Positions 9,140 to 17,194 of a DNA stretch of 64,000 nt are shown piece after piece (position 1 is the stretch's first letter; every line of letters starts with the position of its first letter). A program made the translations under genes and the position numbers. This DNA comes from Falsiruegeria mediterranea M17. Lineage in GTDB: Bacteria; Pseudomonadota; Alphaproteobacteria; Rhodobacterales; Rhodobacteraceae. The notes beneath the pieces were generated by a model. It did no database searches and was not told the origin of the DNA. It was given only the letters and a program-made list of their open reading frames with translations. The DNA is taken from the NCBI RefSeq assembly GCF_900302455.1, contig NZ_ONZG01000003.1, forward strand, positions 62,001-126,000, read 5' to 3'.

Positions 9140-10090
9140 TCATGCCCCCCGTGGGGCAGCTGCGCGGCGCAAGCGGTCGTTGATCGCCAATCCCAATCCT
9201 TTTTCAGGTATTGGAGAGACGGCAATTGGGCGCCCCGTGCTGTCCAGCTGGTGCAGGGCCGAGAACAGATTGGCTGCAGCTTCGGTAAGGTCACCTGCTG
9301 CGGACAGGTTCAGATCGCAGGGTACATTGCCGAAACCGAGCACAACTTCGTCGCCAACAGGGGCCTCGACGTTCAACCGAACACTTGATTCCGGCGCGTA
9401 ATGCGATTGCAGCTGACCGGGGGCGGACAGGGCGTCGCCCTGCTTGTAGATGTCGATGGGTTGGCCCAGGCACGCCTCGATCATTTCGGCAGACAGCCCT
9501 CCGGGGCGGAGCAGCGTGGGCGTGCCGGCCAGTCCGACAATGGTGGATTCCAACCCAACGCCGCAAGGGCCGTCATCCAGAACCGCCGCAATGCGCCCGT
9601 CCAAACCGGCGCGCACATGCGCCGCAGTTGTCGGGCTGATCCGGCCCGATGGATTGGCCGAAGGCGCCGCGACTGGCCCGTCGAATTCGGCCAGCAATGC
9701 GCGAGCCGTGTCATGAGCAGGAACGCGCACCGCCAGTGTATCAAGACCAGCGGTGACCAGGGGAGAGATCCCGTGATCCGGCTTGAGCGGCAGAACCAGC
9801 GTCAGCGGTCCGGGCCAAAAGGCTTGCGCCAGGCGGTCGGCCTCATCCGTCCAGACGACATGGCGCTTGGCGGCCTCGGTATTTGGGACATGGGCAATCA
9901 ATGGGTTGAAGCTGGGCCGTCCTTTGGCCGTATAGATCCCCGCGACGGCATCATTGTTGCGGGCATCCCCGCCAAGGCCGTAGACCGTTTCGGTTGGGAA
10001 TGCGACGAGCTGGCCCGCGCGCAGCAGATCGGCCGCCGCGACAATGTCGGCGGGGCAGGCCGTCAAATATGATGTGTCCTTACGATTCAT
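9140..10090 (-). CDS. L-threonylcarbamoyladenylate synthase (Sua5/YrdC type)
   Basis: A 316-residue protein from the ATG at 10090, with a YrdC domain followed by a Sua5 C-terminal domain. The synthase domain shows LVAFPTETVYGLGGDA, then KGRPSFNPLIAHV and FWPGPLTLVLPL, and later SANPSGRISPTTAAHV, all typical nucleotide- and bicarbonate-binding elements. A linker then leads to the Sua5 domain (LRPGGLSAEMIEA, SAPGQLQSHYAPES). The enzyme makes threonylcarbamoyl-AMP, used to form t6A37 in ANN-decoding tRNAs. It is divergent from the acyl-CoA dehydrogenase, with 127 bp between the starts, and its 3' end touches yqgE tail to tail. Confidence 0.92.
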   Translation of the reverse strand: MNRKDTSYLTACPADIVAAADLLRAGQLVAFPTETVYGLGGDARNNDAVAGIYTAKGRPSFNPLIAHVPNTEAAKRHVVWTDEADRLAQAFWPGPLTLVLPLKPDHGISPLVTAGLDTLAVRVPAHDTARALLAEFDGPVAAPSANPSGRISPTTAAHVRAGLDGRIAAVLDDGPCGVGLESTIVGLAGTPTLLRPGGLSAEMIEACLGQPIDIYKQGDALSAPGQLQSHYAPESSVRLNVEAPVGDEVVLGFGNVPCDLNLSAAGDLTEAAANLFSALHQLDSTGRPIAVSPIPEKGLGLAINDRLRRAAAPRGA

Positions 10091-10217
10091 GGTCGGTGAC
10101 GCGGCGTTTTGGTTGCTTGCAAGGGGGCGCTGGATAGGTAATCGTCCAAACCCTGTCTTTACCGATGCCTGCCTTGGATGCCAAGGCCATGCACCGCCCA
10201 AACATCCGAGGGAACCA

Positions 10218-11921
10218 ATGCCCTATCGCGCACCAGTCACCGACTACCAGTTCTTGCTCCGCCATGTAGCAGGCTTTGATCAGATTGCGGAGACCGAGAC
10301 ATTCTCGGAAGCTTCGGACGATGTTGTCGATGCGATCCTGACCGAGGCTGGCAAGATGTGCGAAGAGGTGATGTCGCCCTTACAGCGTCCCGGCGACTTG
10401 GAGCCTGCGCGCCTGGAGAACGGTGTTGTTCGCACGTCGCCAGGGTATTCAGATGGCTGGAAAGCCATTTCAGAAGGGGGCTGGATCGGGATGAGTGGTG
10501 ATCCCGAGTATGGCGGCATGGGCCTGCCGATGACCGTGACCACTGCTGTGAACGAAATGATGAGCGCTGCGTGCCTGTCGCTGCAACTTGCGCCGCTGAT
10601 GAGCCAGGGGCAGATCGAAGCGATGGAACATCATGCCAGCGATGCCATCAAGGAGCTGTTTCTGCCCAAGCTGATGTCGGGTGAATGGTCGGGCACAATG
10701 AACCTGACCGAACCTCAGGCCGGGTCGGACGTGGGTGCACTCAGCTCCAAAGCCGTGGACAATGGCGATGGCAGCTATGCGGTGACCGGGCAGAAAATAT
10801 ATATCTCTTGGGGTGATAATGACTTTGCCAGCAACGTCTGCCACCTGGTTCTGGCGCGCCTGCCGGATGGGGTGCCTGGCACCAAGGGCATCAGCCTGTT
10901 CATTGTGCCCAAGCACCTACCCGACGACAATGGCGAGGCGGGCGTCGCCAACAGCCTCAAGGTGGTGAGCCTGGAGCACAAGATGGGTCTGCATGGCTCG
11001 CCAACCTGCGTTATGCAGTTTGATGGCGCCAAGGGTTGGCTTGTGGGCAAGGAGCACGGCGGCATGGCCGCCATGTTCACCATGATGAACAATGCGCGCC
11101 TGGGTGTTGGCGGCCAGGGTGTTGGTGTTGCCGAAGGCGCCTATCAGCACGCGCTAGCCTATGCGCTGGAGCGCAAGCAGGGCAAGACACCGAGCGGGAC
11201 GATCGTGGACCACGCCGACGTGCGCCGGATGCTGATGAGCATGAAAGCTGACGTCTTTGCCTCGCGGGCAATCCTGCTGAACTGCGCGGCAGCCATCGAC
11301 ATGCAAACCGCCACAGATGATGCGGAGTGGGCGGCGCGTGCGGCGTTCCTGACCCCGATTGCCAAGGCCTTTGGCACAGAGACGGGAATGCGCGTGGCCG
11401 AGACAGGTGTGCAGGTGCACGGCGGCATGGGCTTTATCGAAGAAACCGGCGCGGCGCAGTTCTATCGCGACGTGCGCGTGACCGCGATTTATGAGGGCAC
11501 CAATGGCATCCAAGCCATGGATCTTGTGGCACGCAAGATGATGGACGGGGGAGAGGCTGCGGCCAAGCTGCTGGACGAGATCGAAGATCACGCCGAGCGC
11601 GCCCGTGCCACGGTGCCGGAACTCGCCGGTCCGGTATGGGAAGCCACGGAAACCCTGCGCGAGGCAACTGAATGGCTGGTGGCGCAAGGTGATTTGAACG
11701 ATCGTTTCGCTGGCGCAGTTCCCTATCTGCAAGCCTTTGCGCGTGTTCTGGGTGGCCACTATCATCTGGTGGCCGCTTTGGCCGATCCGGGTGGCCCGCG
11801 TGAAAAGCTGGCGCGTTTCTATATCAACGCCCTGTTGCCGGAACACACTGGTCTGCTGGCGCAGGCGCAGAACGGCTCGGCCGATGTTTATGGTTTGACC
11901 ATCGACGAGCTGGTCGCCTGA
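10218..11921 (+). CDS. Acyl-CoA dehydrogenase (FadE/DmdC-like, with C-terminal extension)
   Basis: A 567-residue flavoenzyme starting MPYRAPVTDYQFLL, the usual opening of the long acyl-CoA dehydrogenases that carry an extra C-terminal domain. FAD- and substrate-binding blocks are GTMNLTEPQAGSDVG and YAVTGQKIYISWGD. The catalytic glutamate is in AIYEGTNGIQAMDL near residue 425. The last 120 residues form the extra helical domain. Close relatives in roseobacters include 3-methylmercaptopropionyl-CoA dehydrogenases (DmdC) of DMSP demethylation and general FadE enzymes; the sequence alone does not separate these. Electrons would go through ETF to the ETF-QO encoded at 25.3 kb. The ORF is open upstream of 10218, but the extra residues are not family-like. 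The TGA overlaps the ATG of the next gene by one base. Confidence 0.9.
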   Translation: MPYRAPVTDYQFLLRHVAGFDQIAETETFSEASDDVVDAILTEAGKMCEEVMSPLQRPGDLEPARLENGVVRTSPGYSDGWKAISEGGWIGMSGDPEYGGMGLPMTVTTAVNEMMSAACLSLQLAPLMSQGQIEAMEHHASDAIKELFLPKLMSGEWSGTMNLTEPQAGSDVGALSSKAVDNGDGSYAVTGQKIYISWGDNDFASNVCHLVLARLPDGVPGTKGISLFIVPKHLPDDNGEAGVANSLKVVSLEHKMGLHGSPTCVMQFDGAKGWLVGKEHGGMAAMFTMMNNARLGVGGQGVGVAEGAYQHALAYALERKQGKTPSGTIVDHADVRRMLMSMKADVFASRAILLNCAAAIDMQTATDDAEWAARAAFLTPIAKAFGTETGMRVAETGVQVHGGMGFIEETGAAQFYRDVRVTAIYEGTNGIQAMDLVARKMMDGGEAAAKLLDEIEDHAERARATVPELAGPVWEATETLREATEWLVAQGDLNDRFAGAVPYLQAFARVLGGHYHLVAALADPGGPREKLARFYINALLPEHTGLLAQAQNGSADVYGLTIDELVA

Positions 11922-12967
11922 TGGACGGGGCGCAGACGCTGGCGATGCGATACCCTTGGGACACACCACCGGCACCGGGTGAGGCCATCGAAGTGGCCGA
12001 GGGCGTGCTGTGGATGCGGTTGCCGCTGCCGATGAAGCTGGACCATGTCAATGTCTATGCTTTGGACGAGGGTGACAGCTGGACCGTGATCGACACCGGG
12101 TTCGCGTCCAAGAAATCGCGCGCCATCTGGGAACAGTTGATGGCTGGACCGCTGGGCGGCAAGCCTGTGTCACGCGTGGTGGTGACCCACCACCACCCCG
12201 ATCACATGGGGCTGGCGGGCTGGTTTCAGGCCGAGCATGGGGCCGAACTGGTCACAACGCGCACGGCGTGGCTGTTTTCGCGCATGCTGACGCTGGACGT
12301 TCAGGAAAACTGGCCGGAAGAGACGCTGGATTATTACCGTTCGGCGGGCATGGATGCCGAAATCCTGGCCAAGCGGATAGCGGATCGTCCGTTCAATTTC
12401 TCGGATATGGTCTACCCGATGCCACTGGGGTTCCGGCGGATCAAGCAGGGTGACGTGTTCCGCATGGGCGGGCGCGATTGGGACGTGCATATGGGCAACG
12501 GCCACGCGCCTGAACATGCCACATTCTGGAGCCGGGACGACAATCTGGTGATCACCGGCGACCAGATCCTGTCTTCGATCAGTCCCAACATCGGTGTTTA
12601 TGCAACTGAACCGCTGGCTGATCCGTTGGCCGAATGGCTTGAGGCCTGCGAGCGGCTTGCCCCATTGGCGCGAGAGGATCATCTGGCGCTGGGCGGCCAC
12701 AAGCTACCCTTTACTGGACTGCCGATGCGGATGCGCCAGTTGATCGACAATCACCATGGCGCGTTGAAACGCCTGCTGAACCATCTGGACACACCAAAAA
12801 CCGCGTCCGAATGTTTTGCGCCCTTGTTCAAGCGCACCATTGGAGAGGGTGAATATGGCCTGGCCCTGGTCGAGGCCGTTGCGCATGTGAACCACCTCTA
12901 CCATATCGGAGCGGTGATCCGGACCCGTCGTGAGGATGGGGCCTGGCTGTATCAGCGCAAAGACTAA
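11921..12967 (+). CDS. Metallo-beta-lactamase-fold hydrolase
   Basis: A 348-residue cytoplasmic protein with the zinc-binding HxHxDH motif in VVVTHHHPDHMGLAGW (about residue 87), GNGHAPEHATF as the next metal ligand region, and ITGDQIL for the bridging aspartate. A C-terminal winged-helix-like domain (HLDTPKTASECFAPLF) is typical of LACTB2-like hydrolases. In Rhodobacteraceae such genes often follow acyl-CoA dehydrogenases, which suggests a thioesterase-like or related hydrolytic step in the same pathway; that is inference. Its ATG overlaps the dehydrogenase TGA, so translation is probably coupled. Confidence 0.88.
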   Translation: MDGAQTLAMRYPWDTPPAPGEAIEVAEGVLWMRLPLPMKLDHVNVYALDEGDSWTVIDTGFASKKSRAIWEQLMAGPLGGKPVSRVVVTHHHPDHMGLAGWFQAEHGAELVTTRTAWLFSRMLTLDVQENWPEETLDYYRSAGMDAEILAKRIADRPFNFSDMVYPMPLGFRRIKQGDVFRMGGRDWDVHMGNGHAPEHATFWSRDDNLVITGDQILSSISPNIGVYATEPLADPLAEWLEACERLAPLAREDHLALGGHKLPFTGLPMRMRQLIDNHHGALKRLLNHLDTPKTASECFAPLFKRTIGEGEYGLALVEAVAHVNHLYHIGAVIRTRREDGAWLYQRKD

Positions 12968-12983
12968 ATTCAGGGACAATAGC

Positions 12984-13445
12984 ATGGACGACAAGATCGA
13001 AACGGCGGCAGAAGCGGCAGAAGCAGCGGCTCTGCCGCGCCATCACGAGGTCCATGCAGACCCTGAACGTCAACCCAAGCTGGGCCCGGTGCCTGCTCAG
13101 TTGCAAAAACCTGCGGAGGCCAAAAGCCCGTCGCGCTGGGCCTATGAGCGGCTGATCCTTTACATACGCAGCTTTGAAGAGCAGCTGGACGGTGAGCATG
13201 AGGTCGCCATGGGATTCACCGGCGGTGACGCTGGGGTGCTGCGGATCGAGGGAATGGGATATTTCGATCCGGATATCATCACCTTCTATGGCAGCGATTC
13301 AAACGGTGTCCGCACACAGTTGGTGCAACACGTGAGCCAGTTGAATGTGATGCTGCGGGCCCTGCCCAAACCAAAGGAAGACACGCCCGCCACGCGCATC
13401 GGCTTTCGCTTGGCAGCCGACCTGGAAGCCTCGGACGAGGGCTGA
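12984..13445 (+). CDS. DUF6173-like conserved protein
   Basis: A 153-residue acidic protein from the ATG at 12984, 16 bp after the hydrolase stop. The first 60 residues are low-complexity (AAEAAEAAALPR). The rest is a compact domain starting SRWAYERLILYIRSFEEQLD, with GDAGVLRIEGMGYFDPDIITFYG, then QLVQHVSQLNVML and RIGFRLAADLE. I believe this is the domain catalogued as DUF6173; its function is unknown. It has no signal peptide or membrane segment. It closes the acyl-CoA dehydrogenase operon; the next 250 bp hold a repeat element. Confidence 0.7.
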   Translation: MDDKIETAAEAAEAAALPRHHEVHADPERQPKLGPVPAQLQKPAEAKSPSRWAYERLILYIRSFEEQLDGEHEVAMGFTGGDAGVLRIEGMGYFDPDIITFYGSDSNGVRTQLVQHVSQLNVMLRALPKPKEDTPATRIGFRLAADLEASDEG

Positions 13446-13481
13446 CACAGGGTTCGCTGGGTTGGTGCGTCTCAGTTCAGG

Positions 13482-13582
13482 GGCGCTCCCGACCGTCGAT
13501 CAGGCATCAAAGATGCCCTCCTCCCGTTGGGCCGGGCGCCGCGCTGACGCGCGGCGCGGCACCGCAAAGAGATGGGTTCGCC
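13482..13582 (+). repeat. Two-hairpin intergenic element, copy 1
   Basis: Non-coding. It starts GGCGCTCCCG and is followed by hairpin A (GGCATC-aaa-GATGCC, 13512-13526), a spacer CTCCCGTTGGGCCGG, hairpin B (GCGCCGCGC-tgac-GCGCGGCGC, 13536-13557) and an end GGGTTCGCC. The same order of parts recurs at 16992, 17098 (inverted) and 27517. It lies between the DUF6173-like gene and the GDPD gene. Confidence 0.75.
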
Positions 13583-13694
13583 TCGACAACACCGCGAGAC
13601 GGGGCGCATTTCAGATGGCGGAGGTTTCTGCAGTCTTTCCCTTGCTTTGGTCGGCTTCCCATCGTTCAATGCCTGCATTGAAGGGGAGATTTTC

Positions 13695-15533
13695 GTGTCG
13701 CGTTATTCCACGGTAACAGAGGCTTATGCACAGGCCTGGGCCAGACGCCGGGTGTTTGTACCACTTTACATGGCGCTGCGCCTGCTGGCCTATGCGTTGA
13801 TCGCGCCCGGCATGGCGGCGACCATCAACTTGGCAGTCTCGCTCTCGGATCAGCCGGCGTTGACCGATCAGGACATCGCCTATTTCATCCTGACCCCCGT
13901 CGGGTTCCTTGCGACGCTGGTCGTTCTGAGCATTCTGCTGACGGTCGAGGTGCTAAGCTTTGCGGTGATGAGCACCAGCCTGCGTTATGATGGGACCGAC
14001 CGCTGGCGCACATCCTGGGCGGCGTTTGGGTTTGTCGTCAGCCACGTGAAAGAGCTGTTGGTTTTTGGCCTGCTGTTTGTGCTGCGCGTGCTGCTGCTGG
14101 TTGCGCCTTTCGCACTGGTCGCTGGCGTGATCATGCTGTGGGCCACCGGGGACTATGACATCAACTACTACCTGACCTACAAGCCGCCCTCATTCCTGGC
14201 AGCGGCGGGCATTGTTGCCGTGATCCTGTTGGCGTTAGCGTTCGTCCTGTTGCTGCGCCTGTCGAGCTGGGCGCTTGCGCTGCATCTGGTCCTGTTCGAA
14301 GGTATCCGCCCCCGCGATGCTTTTGACGAAAGCCGCATTCGGATGCAGGGCAAGCAAACGCGGCTCAAGATCGAGTTGGTGATTTGGGTCGCCGTGCGAT
14401 TGGCGATCTCACTGGTGATCGCATTTGTTGCGGGGCTGGCGATCAACCTGATTCCAATAACTGAGGGGCATTTGAAAACGGCGCTGACCTTGTCGATGGC
14501 AATTGTGCTGCTTTGGGGGCTAGCTCTGATCGTCCTGTCTGCCGTGGCCCTTGGGGCTCTGGCTGTTCTCCTTGACGGGTTCTTTGAAGGGCAGCGATTG
14601 CAAGCTCCGGAAACCACAGATGGCGGGAGCCTGCGGGTGCGGCTGGCATTGACCGTTGGGGTCGGGATCGTTGCGATGGTCGGTGGCATTTGGATGGGCA
14701 ACGGGCTGCTCAAATCCGTCGAAGCCGACGATGAGGTCGAGATCATCGCCCATCGTGGCGCCGCTGGATCGCGTCCGGAAAACACCATGGCCTCGGTCGT
14801 CAAGGCCATCGGGGACGAGGCCGATTGGGTCGAGATCGACGTGCAGGAAACAGCAGACGGCGAAGTGGTTGTCATGCACGACAGCGATTTCATGAAACTG
14901 GCAGGCGTCAGCCTGACGATCTGGGACGCGACGATGGCGGACCTGGCCGAGATCGACATCGGCAGCTGGTTCGACCCGGCGTTTTCCAGCGAGCGCACAC
15001 CCTCGCTGCACGACGTCCTGCAAGCCGCGCGGGGCAAATCCAAGGTGCTGATCGAGTTGAAGTATTACGGTCACGATGTGGATTTGGAAAACCGTGTGAT
15101 AGCGATCGTAGAAGAGCTGGGGATGCAGGATCAAATCGCGGTCATGTCGCTGAAGTATCCGGCCGTGCTCAAGATGCGCGAACTGCGACCTGAATGGCGG
15201 ACGGGGGTTCTGGCGGCCACTGGTGTGGGCGATCTGACCGCGCTTGAGGGCGACTTCCTGGCCGTGAATGCGGGGATGGCCAATGTGTCCATGGTTAACG
15301 CCACCAATGCAGCGGGCAAGGATTTGTATGTCTGGACCGTGAATGATCCCTTGCAGATGTCCAAGATGATTTCCCTGGGTGTGGACGGGTTGATCACGGA
15401 TGAACCCGCGCTGGCCCATCAGGTATTGGAGTTCCGCGCGGGCCTGACCCCGACCGAACGTATGCTGTTGTGGATGACCGAGGAGCTCGGGCTGGACCTG
15501 ACAAGCGGAGATTACCGTGACACCAGCCCGTAG
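13695..15533 (+). CDS. Glycerophosphodiester phosphodiesterase with N-terminal membrane domain
   Basis: A 612-residue protein from a GTG at 13695 preceded by GGGGAG at good spacing; the frame is open upstream through the repeat, which I exclude. Residues 1-350 form a multi-helix membrane domain of the kind fused to bacterial GDPDs (about six to eight hydrophobic segments). Residues 355-600 form the TIM-barrel phosphodiesterase with the metal and catalytic residues in EIIAHRGAAGSRPEN, then DWVEIDVQETADGEVVVMHD. The C-terminal VWTVNDPLQMSKMISLGVDG is also canonical. It should hydrolyse glycerophosphodiesters, the products of complete phospholipid deacylation, to glycerol-3-phosphate and an alcohol. 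The next gene, PLA2-like, overlaps its end by 17 bp. Confidence 0.92.
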   Translation: MSRYSTVTEAYAQAWARRRVFVPLYMALRLLAYALIAPGMAATINLAVSLSDQPALTDQDIAYFILTPVGFLATLVVLSILLTVEVLSFAVMSTSLRYDGTDRWRTSWAAFGFVVSHVKELLVFGLLFVLRVLLLVAPFALVAGVIMLWATGDYDINYYLTYKPPSFLAAAGIVAVILLALAFVLLLRLSSWALALHLVLFEGIRPRDAFDESRIRMQGKQTRLKIELVIWVAVRLAISLVIAFVAGLAINLIPITEGHLKTALTLSMAIVLLWGLALIVLSAVALGALAVLLDGFFEGQRLQAPETTDGGSLRVRLALTVGVGIVAMVGGIWMGNGLLKSVEADDEVEIIAHRGAAGSRPENTMASVVKAIGDEADWVEIDVQETADGEVVVMHDSDFMKLAGVSLTIWDATMADLAEIDIGSWFDPAFSSERTPSLHDVLQAARGKSKVLIELKYYGHDVDLENRVIAIVEELGMQDQIAVMSLKYPAVLKMRELRPEWRTGVLAATGVGDLTALEGDFLAVNAGMANVSMVNATNAAGKDLYVWTVNDPLQMSKMISLGVDGLITDEPALAHQVLEFRAGLTPTERMLLWMTEELGLDLTSGDYRDTSP

Positions 15534-16089
15534 ACTTTTGATTGCCGGGTTTATGGCTTTGCCTTTGCCCGTCACAGCAGAAGAGAGCAATGTGACGCGC
15601 GCCTTTGAAATGCCTGCGCACCGTGCCCTGATGTCGATTCGCGCGGACTCGGAGTTGGTCGCGTTTGAAACCGACGGCTGCTCGGGTGGCCTGTCGTCCA
15701 GTTGGCGCGTGGTGGCGCGTAACTTCCCCGATTTTGCGGATGCCCATGATCAGATCCCACCTTGGGAAAACTGCTGCGTCATTCATGATCGTGCTTATCA
15801 CAATGCGGGCGCAGCGGAGACTGCGGAAGACAGTTATGACGCCCGTCTGACGGCGGACAAGGCCTTGGAAAGCTGCGTAAAACGTACCGGCTCGCTGCGG
15901 GTCGACGAGGTGGCTGAGCATTATGACGTGCAGCCTGAGACTGTCGAGGCGGCTTATGAAACCATCGCCGAGGCAATGTATCTGGCCGTGCGGTTCGGGG
16001 GCGGGCCGTGTTCAGGCCTGCCTTGGCGATGGGGGTTCGGGTACTCTCAATGCACGGTTCTGGATGCGATTGGCCCTGCGCGCGAATGA
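15517..16089 (+). CDS. Secreted phospholipase A2-like protein
   Basis: A 190-residue exported protein with a signal peptide (MTPARRLLIAGFMALPLPVTA). The mature part has TDGCSGGLSSSW followed by WENCCVIHDRAYHNAG. The adjacent cysteines with x2-H-D and a downstream Tyr match the active-site helix of secreted phospholipases A2 (CCxxHDxxY), whose His-Asp pair activates water. More cysteines are at ALESCVKR, GGPCSGLPW and YSQCTV. If active it would release a fatty acid from phospholipids in the periplasm or outside. The start overlaps the GDPD gene by 17 bp, suggesting coupled translation and a shared phospholipid pathway. I infer the family from motif spacing; the calcium loop is not obvious apart from the DGCSGG turn. 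Confidence 0.65.
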   Translation: MTPARRLLIAGFMALPLPVTAEESNVTRAFEMPAHRALMSIRADSELVAFETDGCSGGLSSSWRVVARNFPDFADAHDQIPPWENCCVIHDRAYHNAGAAETAEDSYDARLTADKALESCVKRTGSLRVDEVAEHYDVQPETVEAAYETIAEAMYLAVRFGGGPCSGLPWRWGFGYSQCTVLDAIGPARE

Positions 16090-16153
16090 CGTGGTGACAG
16101 GGGCTTTCAAATCCAGTATCCAACGGAAAATTGAGACGAATAGGAAAAGACCC

Positions 16154-16288
16154 ATGGCTGATCACAAGCACGGCGAAATGGACATCACCGATCAAACCGC
16201 AATGTACAACGCGTTCATCAAGTTCTGCACTTGGTCCTGTGTTGTCATCTTCGGTATCCTTCTGTTTCTCGCTGTATTCGCGTCCTGA
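16154..16288 (+). CDS. aa3-type cytochrome c oxidase subunit IV
   Basis: A 44-residue peptide starting MADHKHGEMDITDQTAMYN, the conserved soluble head of the alphaproteobacterial oxidase subunit IV, followed by one transmembrane helix (FCTWSCVVIFGILLFLAVFA). An AGGAAAAG sits ahead of the ATG. The subunit binds the aa3 oxidase in the inner membrane; the catalytic subunits are not in this window, which is usual for this orphan gene. It lies 64 bp downstream of the PLA2-like gene and 19 bp upstream of the lipoprotein gene. Confidence 0.88.
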   Translation: MADHKHGEMDITDQTAMYNAFIKFCTWSCVVIFGILLFLAVFAS

Positions 16289-16307
16289 TCTGATCGCGGA
16301 GTAAAGC

Positions 16308-16937
16308 GTGTTTCGTTTCCTTCTGGTCGGCGCGCTTGCGCTTGGGTTGGCTGGCTGCGCCTCGACGCGCGGCCCGCAGGCCACTGATACGCAGATTGCT
16401 GCGGTGTCATATCGCGACCCTGGCCCGGCGACGCTGACGCTTTACACCATGATCAACAACCGCACCGGCAGCGGTGGACATACCTCGCTTATGATCAACG
16501 CGCGGGAGCGGATCATTTTCGATCCCGCGGGCTCGTTCCAGGCCGATATTGTGCCAGAGCGAAATGATGTTCTTTATGGCATCACCCCAGCGGTGGAGCA
16601 GGCTTATCGCGCCTCACACGCGCGCTCGACCCACCACGTTGTGGTGCAAGAGATCGAGGTTACGCCTCAACAGGCCGAAATGGCGTATCAACTGGCCAAG
16701 CAGATGGGCCCGGTTCCAGGCGCTTTTTGCGCCAGCGCGACTTCGCAATTGCTGCAACAGGTACCGGGGTTCGCAGGCATCAAGTCGGGGTTCCAGCCAA
16801 CCGACCTGTCAGACCAATTCGAGCAGATGCCGGGCGTGAAGACTGAGCGGTACTATGAGGACGACGATGCCGATCTGCAGAAGGGCCTGGCCGAGAACAA
16901 CGCCAAGCTGAACGCCCAAGCGGCGGCAGGTGGTTGA
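16308..16937 (+). CDS. Lipoprotein with possible permuted NlpC/P60 (YiiX/LRAT-like) fold
   Basis: A 209-residue lipoprotein from a GTG at 16308 (GCGGAG upstream). The signal peptide ends in the lipobox LAGC, cysteine at residue 17. The mature domain has NRTGSGGHTSLMINARERIIFDPAG and, about 90 residues later, GAFCASATSQLLQQV. A histidine early in a GHTSL-type strand and a cysteine at the start of a later helix is the order seen in circularly permuted papain-like enzymes (YiiX, LRAT, NlpC/P60-like), so a peptidase, amidase or acyltransferase role in the envelope is possible. This is inference from residue order; the family is not certain. The last 30 residues are acidic and low-complexity. Confidence 0.6.
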   Translation: MFRFLLVGALALGLAGCASTRGPQATDTQIAAVSYRDPGPATLTLYTMINNRTGSGGHTSLMINARERIIFDPAGSFQADIVPERNDVLYGITPAVEQAYRASHARSTHHVVVQEIEVTPQQAEMAYQLAKQMGPVPGAFCASATSQLLQQVPGFAGIKSGFQPTDLSDQFEQMPGVKTERYYEDDDADLQKGLAENNAKLNAQAAAGG

Positions 16938-16991
16938 TCCGTTCACCTTTTTCGTAACCTGCTGTGTGCTCATGTAGCTACGGGATTCGTA

Positions 16992-17097
16992 GCGCTCCCG
17001 CACCCGAGCGATTCTGACTGCGTCAGCACCGCTAACGGCTTTGGGCCGGGCGCCGGGCAAAGCCCGGCGCGGCCTCGCTTGGGGTGACAGGTTCGCC
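16992..17097 (+). repeat. Two-hairpin intergenic element, copy 2a
   Basis: It starts GCGCTCCCG, then hairpin A (CTGAC-tgc-GTCAG, around 17015-17027), TTGGGCCGG, hairpin B (GCGCCGGGC-aaa-GCCCGGCGC, 17050-17070), and ends GGTTCGCC. The arms of both hairpins differ from copy 1 but pair perfectly. It is joined directly to an inverted copy. Confidence 0.7.
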
Positions 17098-17184
17098 ACT
17101 AGCGCCAACAGCCGAGCGCAGCGAGGCTCGGCCCAACGGGAGGCGATGTCCCGCAGGGGCATCAACGACGGGCGGGAGTGGCCC
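17098..17184 (-). repeat. Two-hairpin intergenic element, copy 2b (inverted)
   Basis: Read on the minus strand it starts CCACTCCCGCCCGTCG, has hairpin A (GATGcCCC-tgc-GGGaCATC), then CTCCCGTTGGGCC, and hairpin B (GCCGAGC / GCTCGGC at 17111-17132). It stands tail to tail with copy 2a, filling almost the whole gap between the lipoprotein gene and azlD, two convergent transcription units. Confidence 0.7.
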
Positions 17185-17194
17185 CGAGTCCGGC

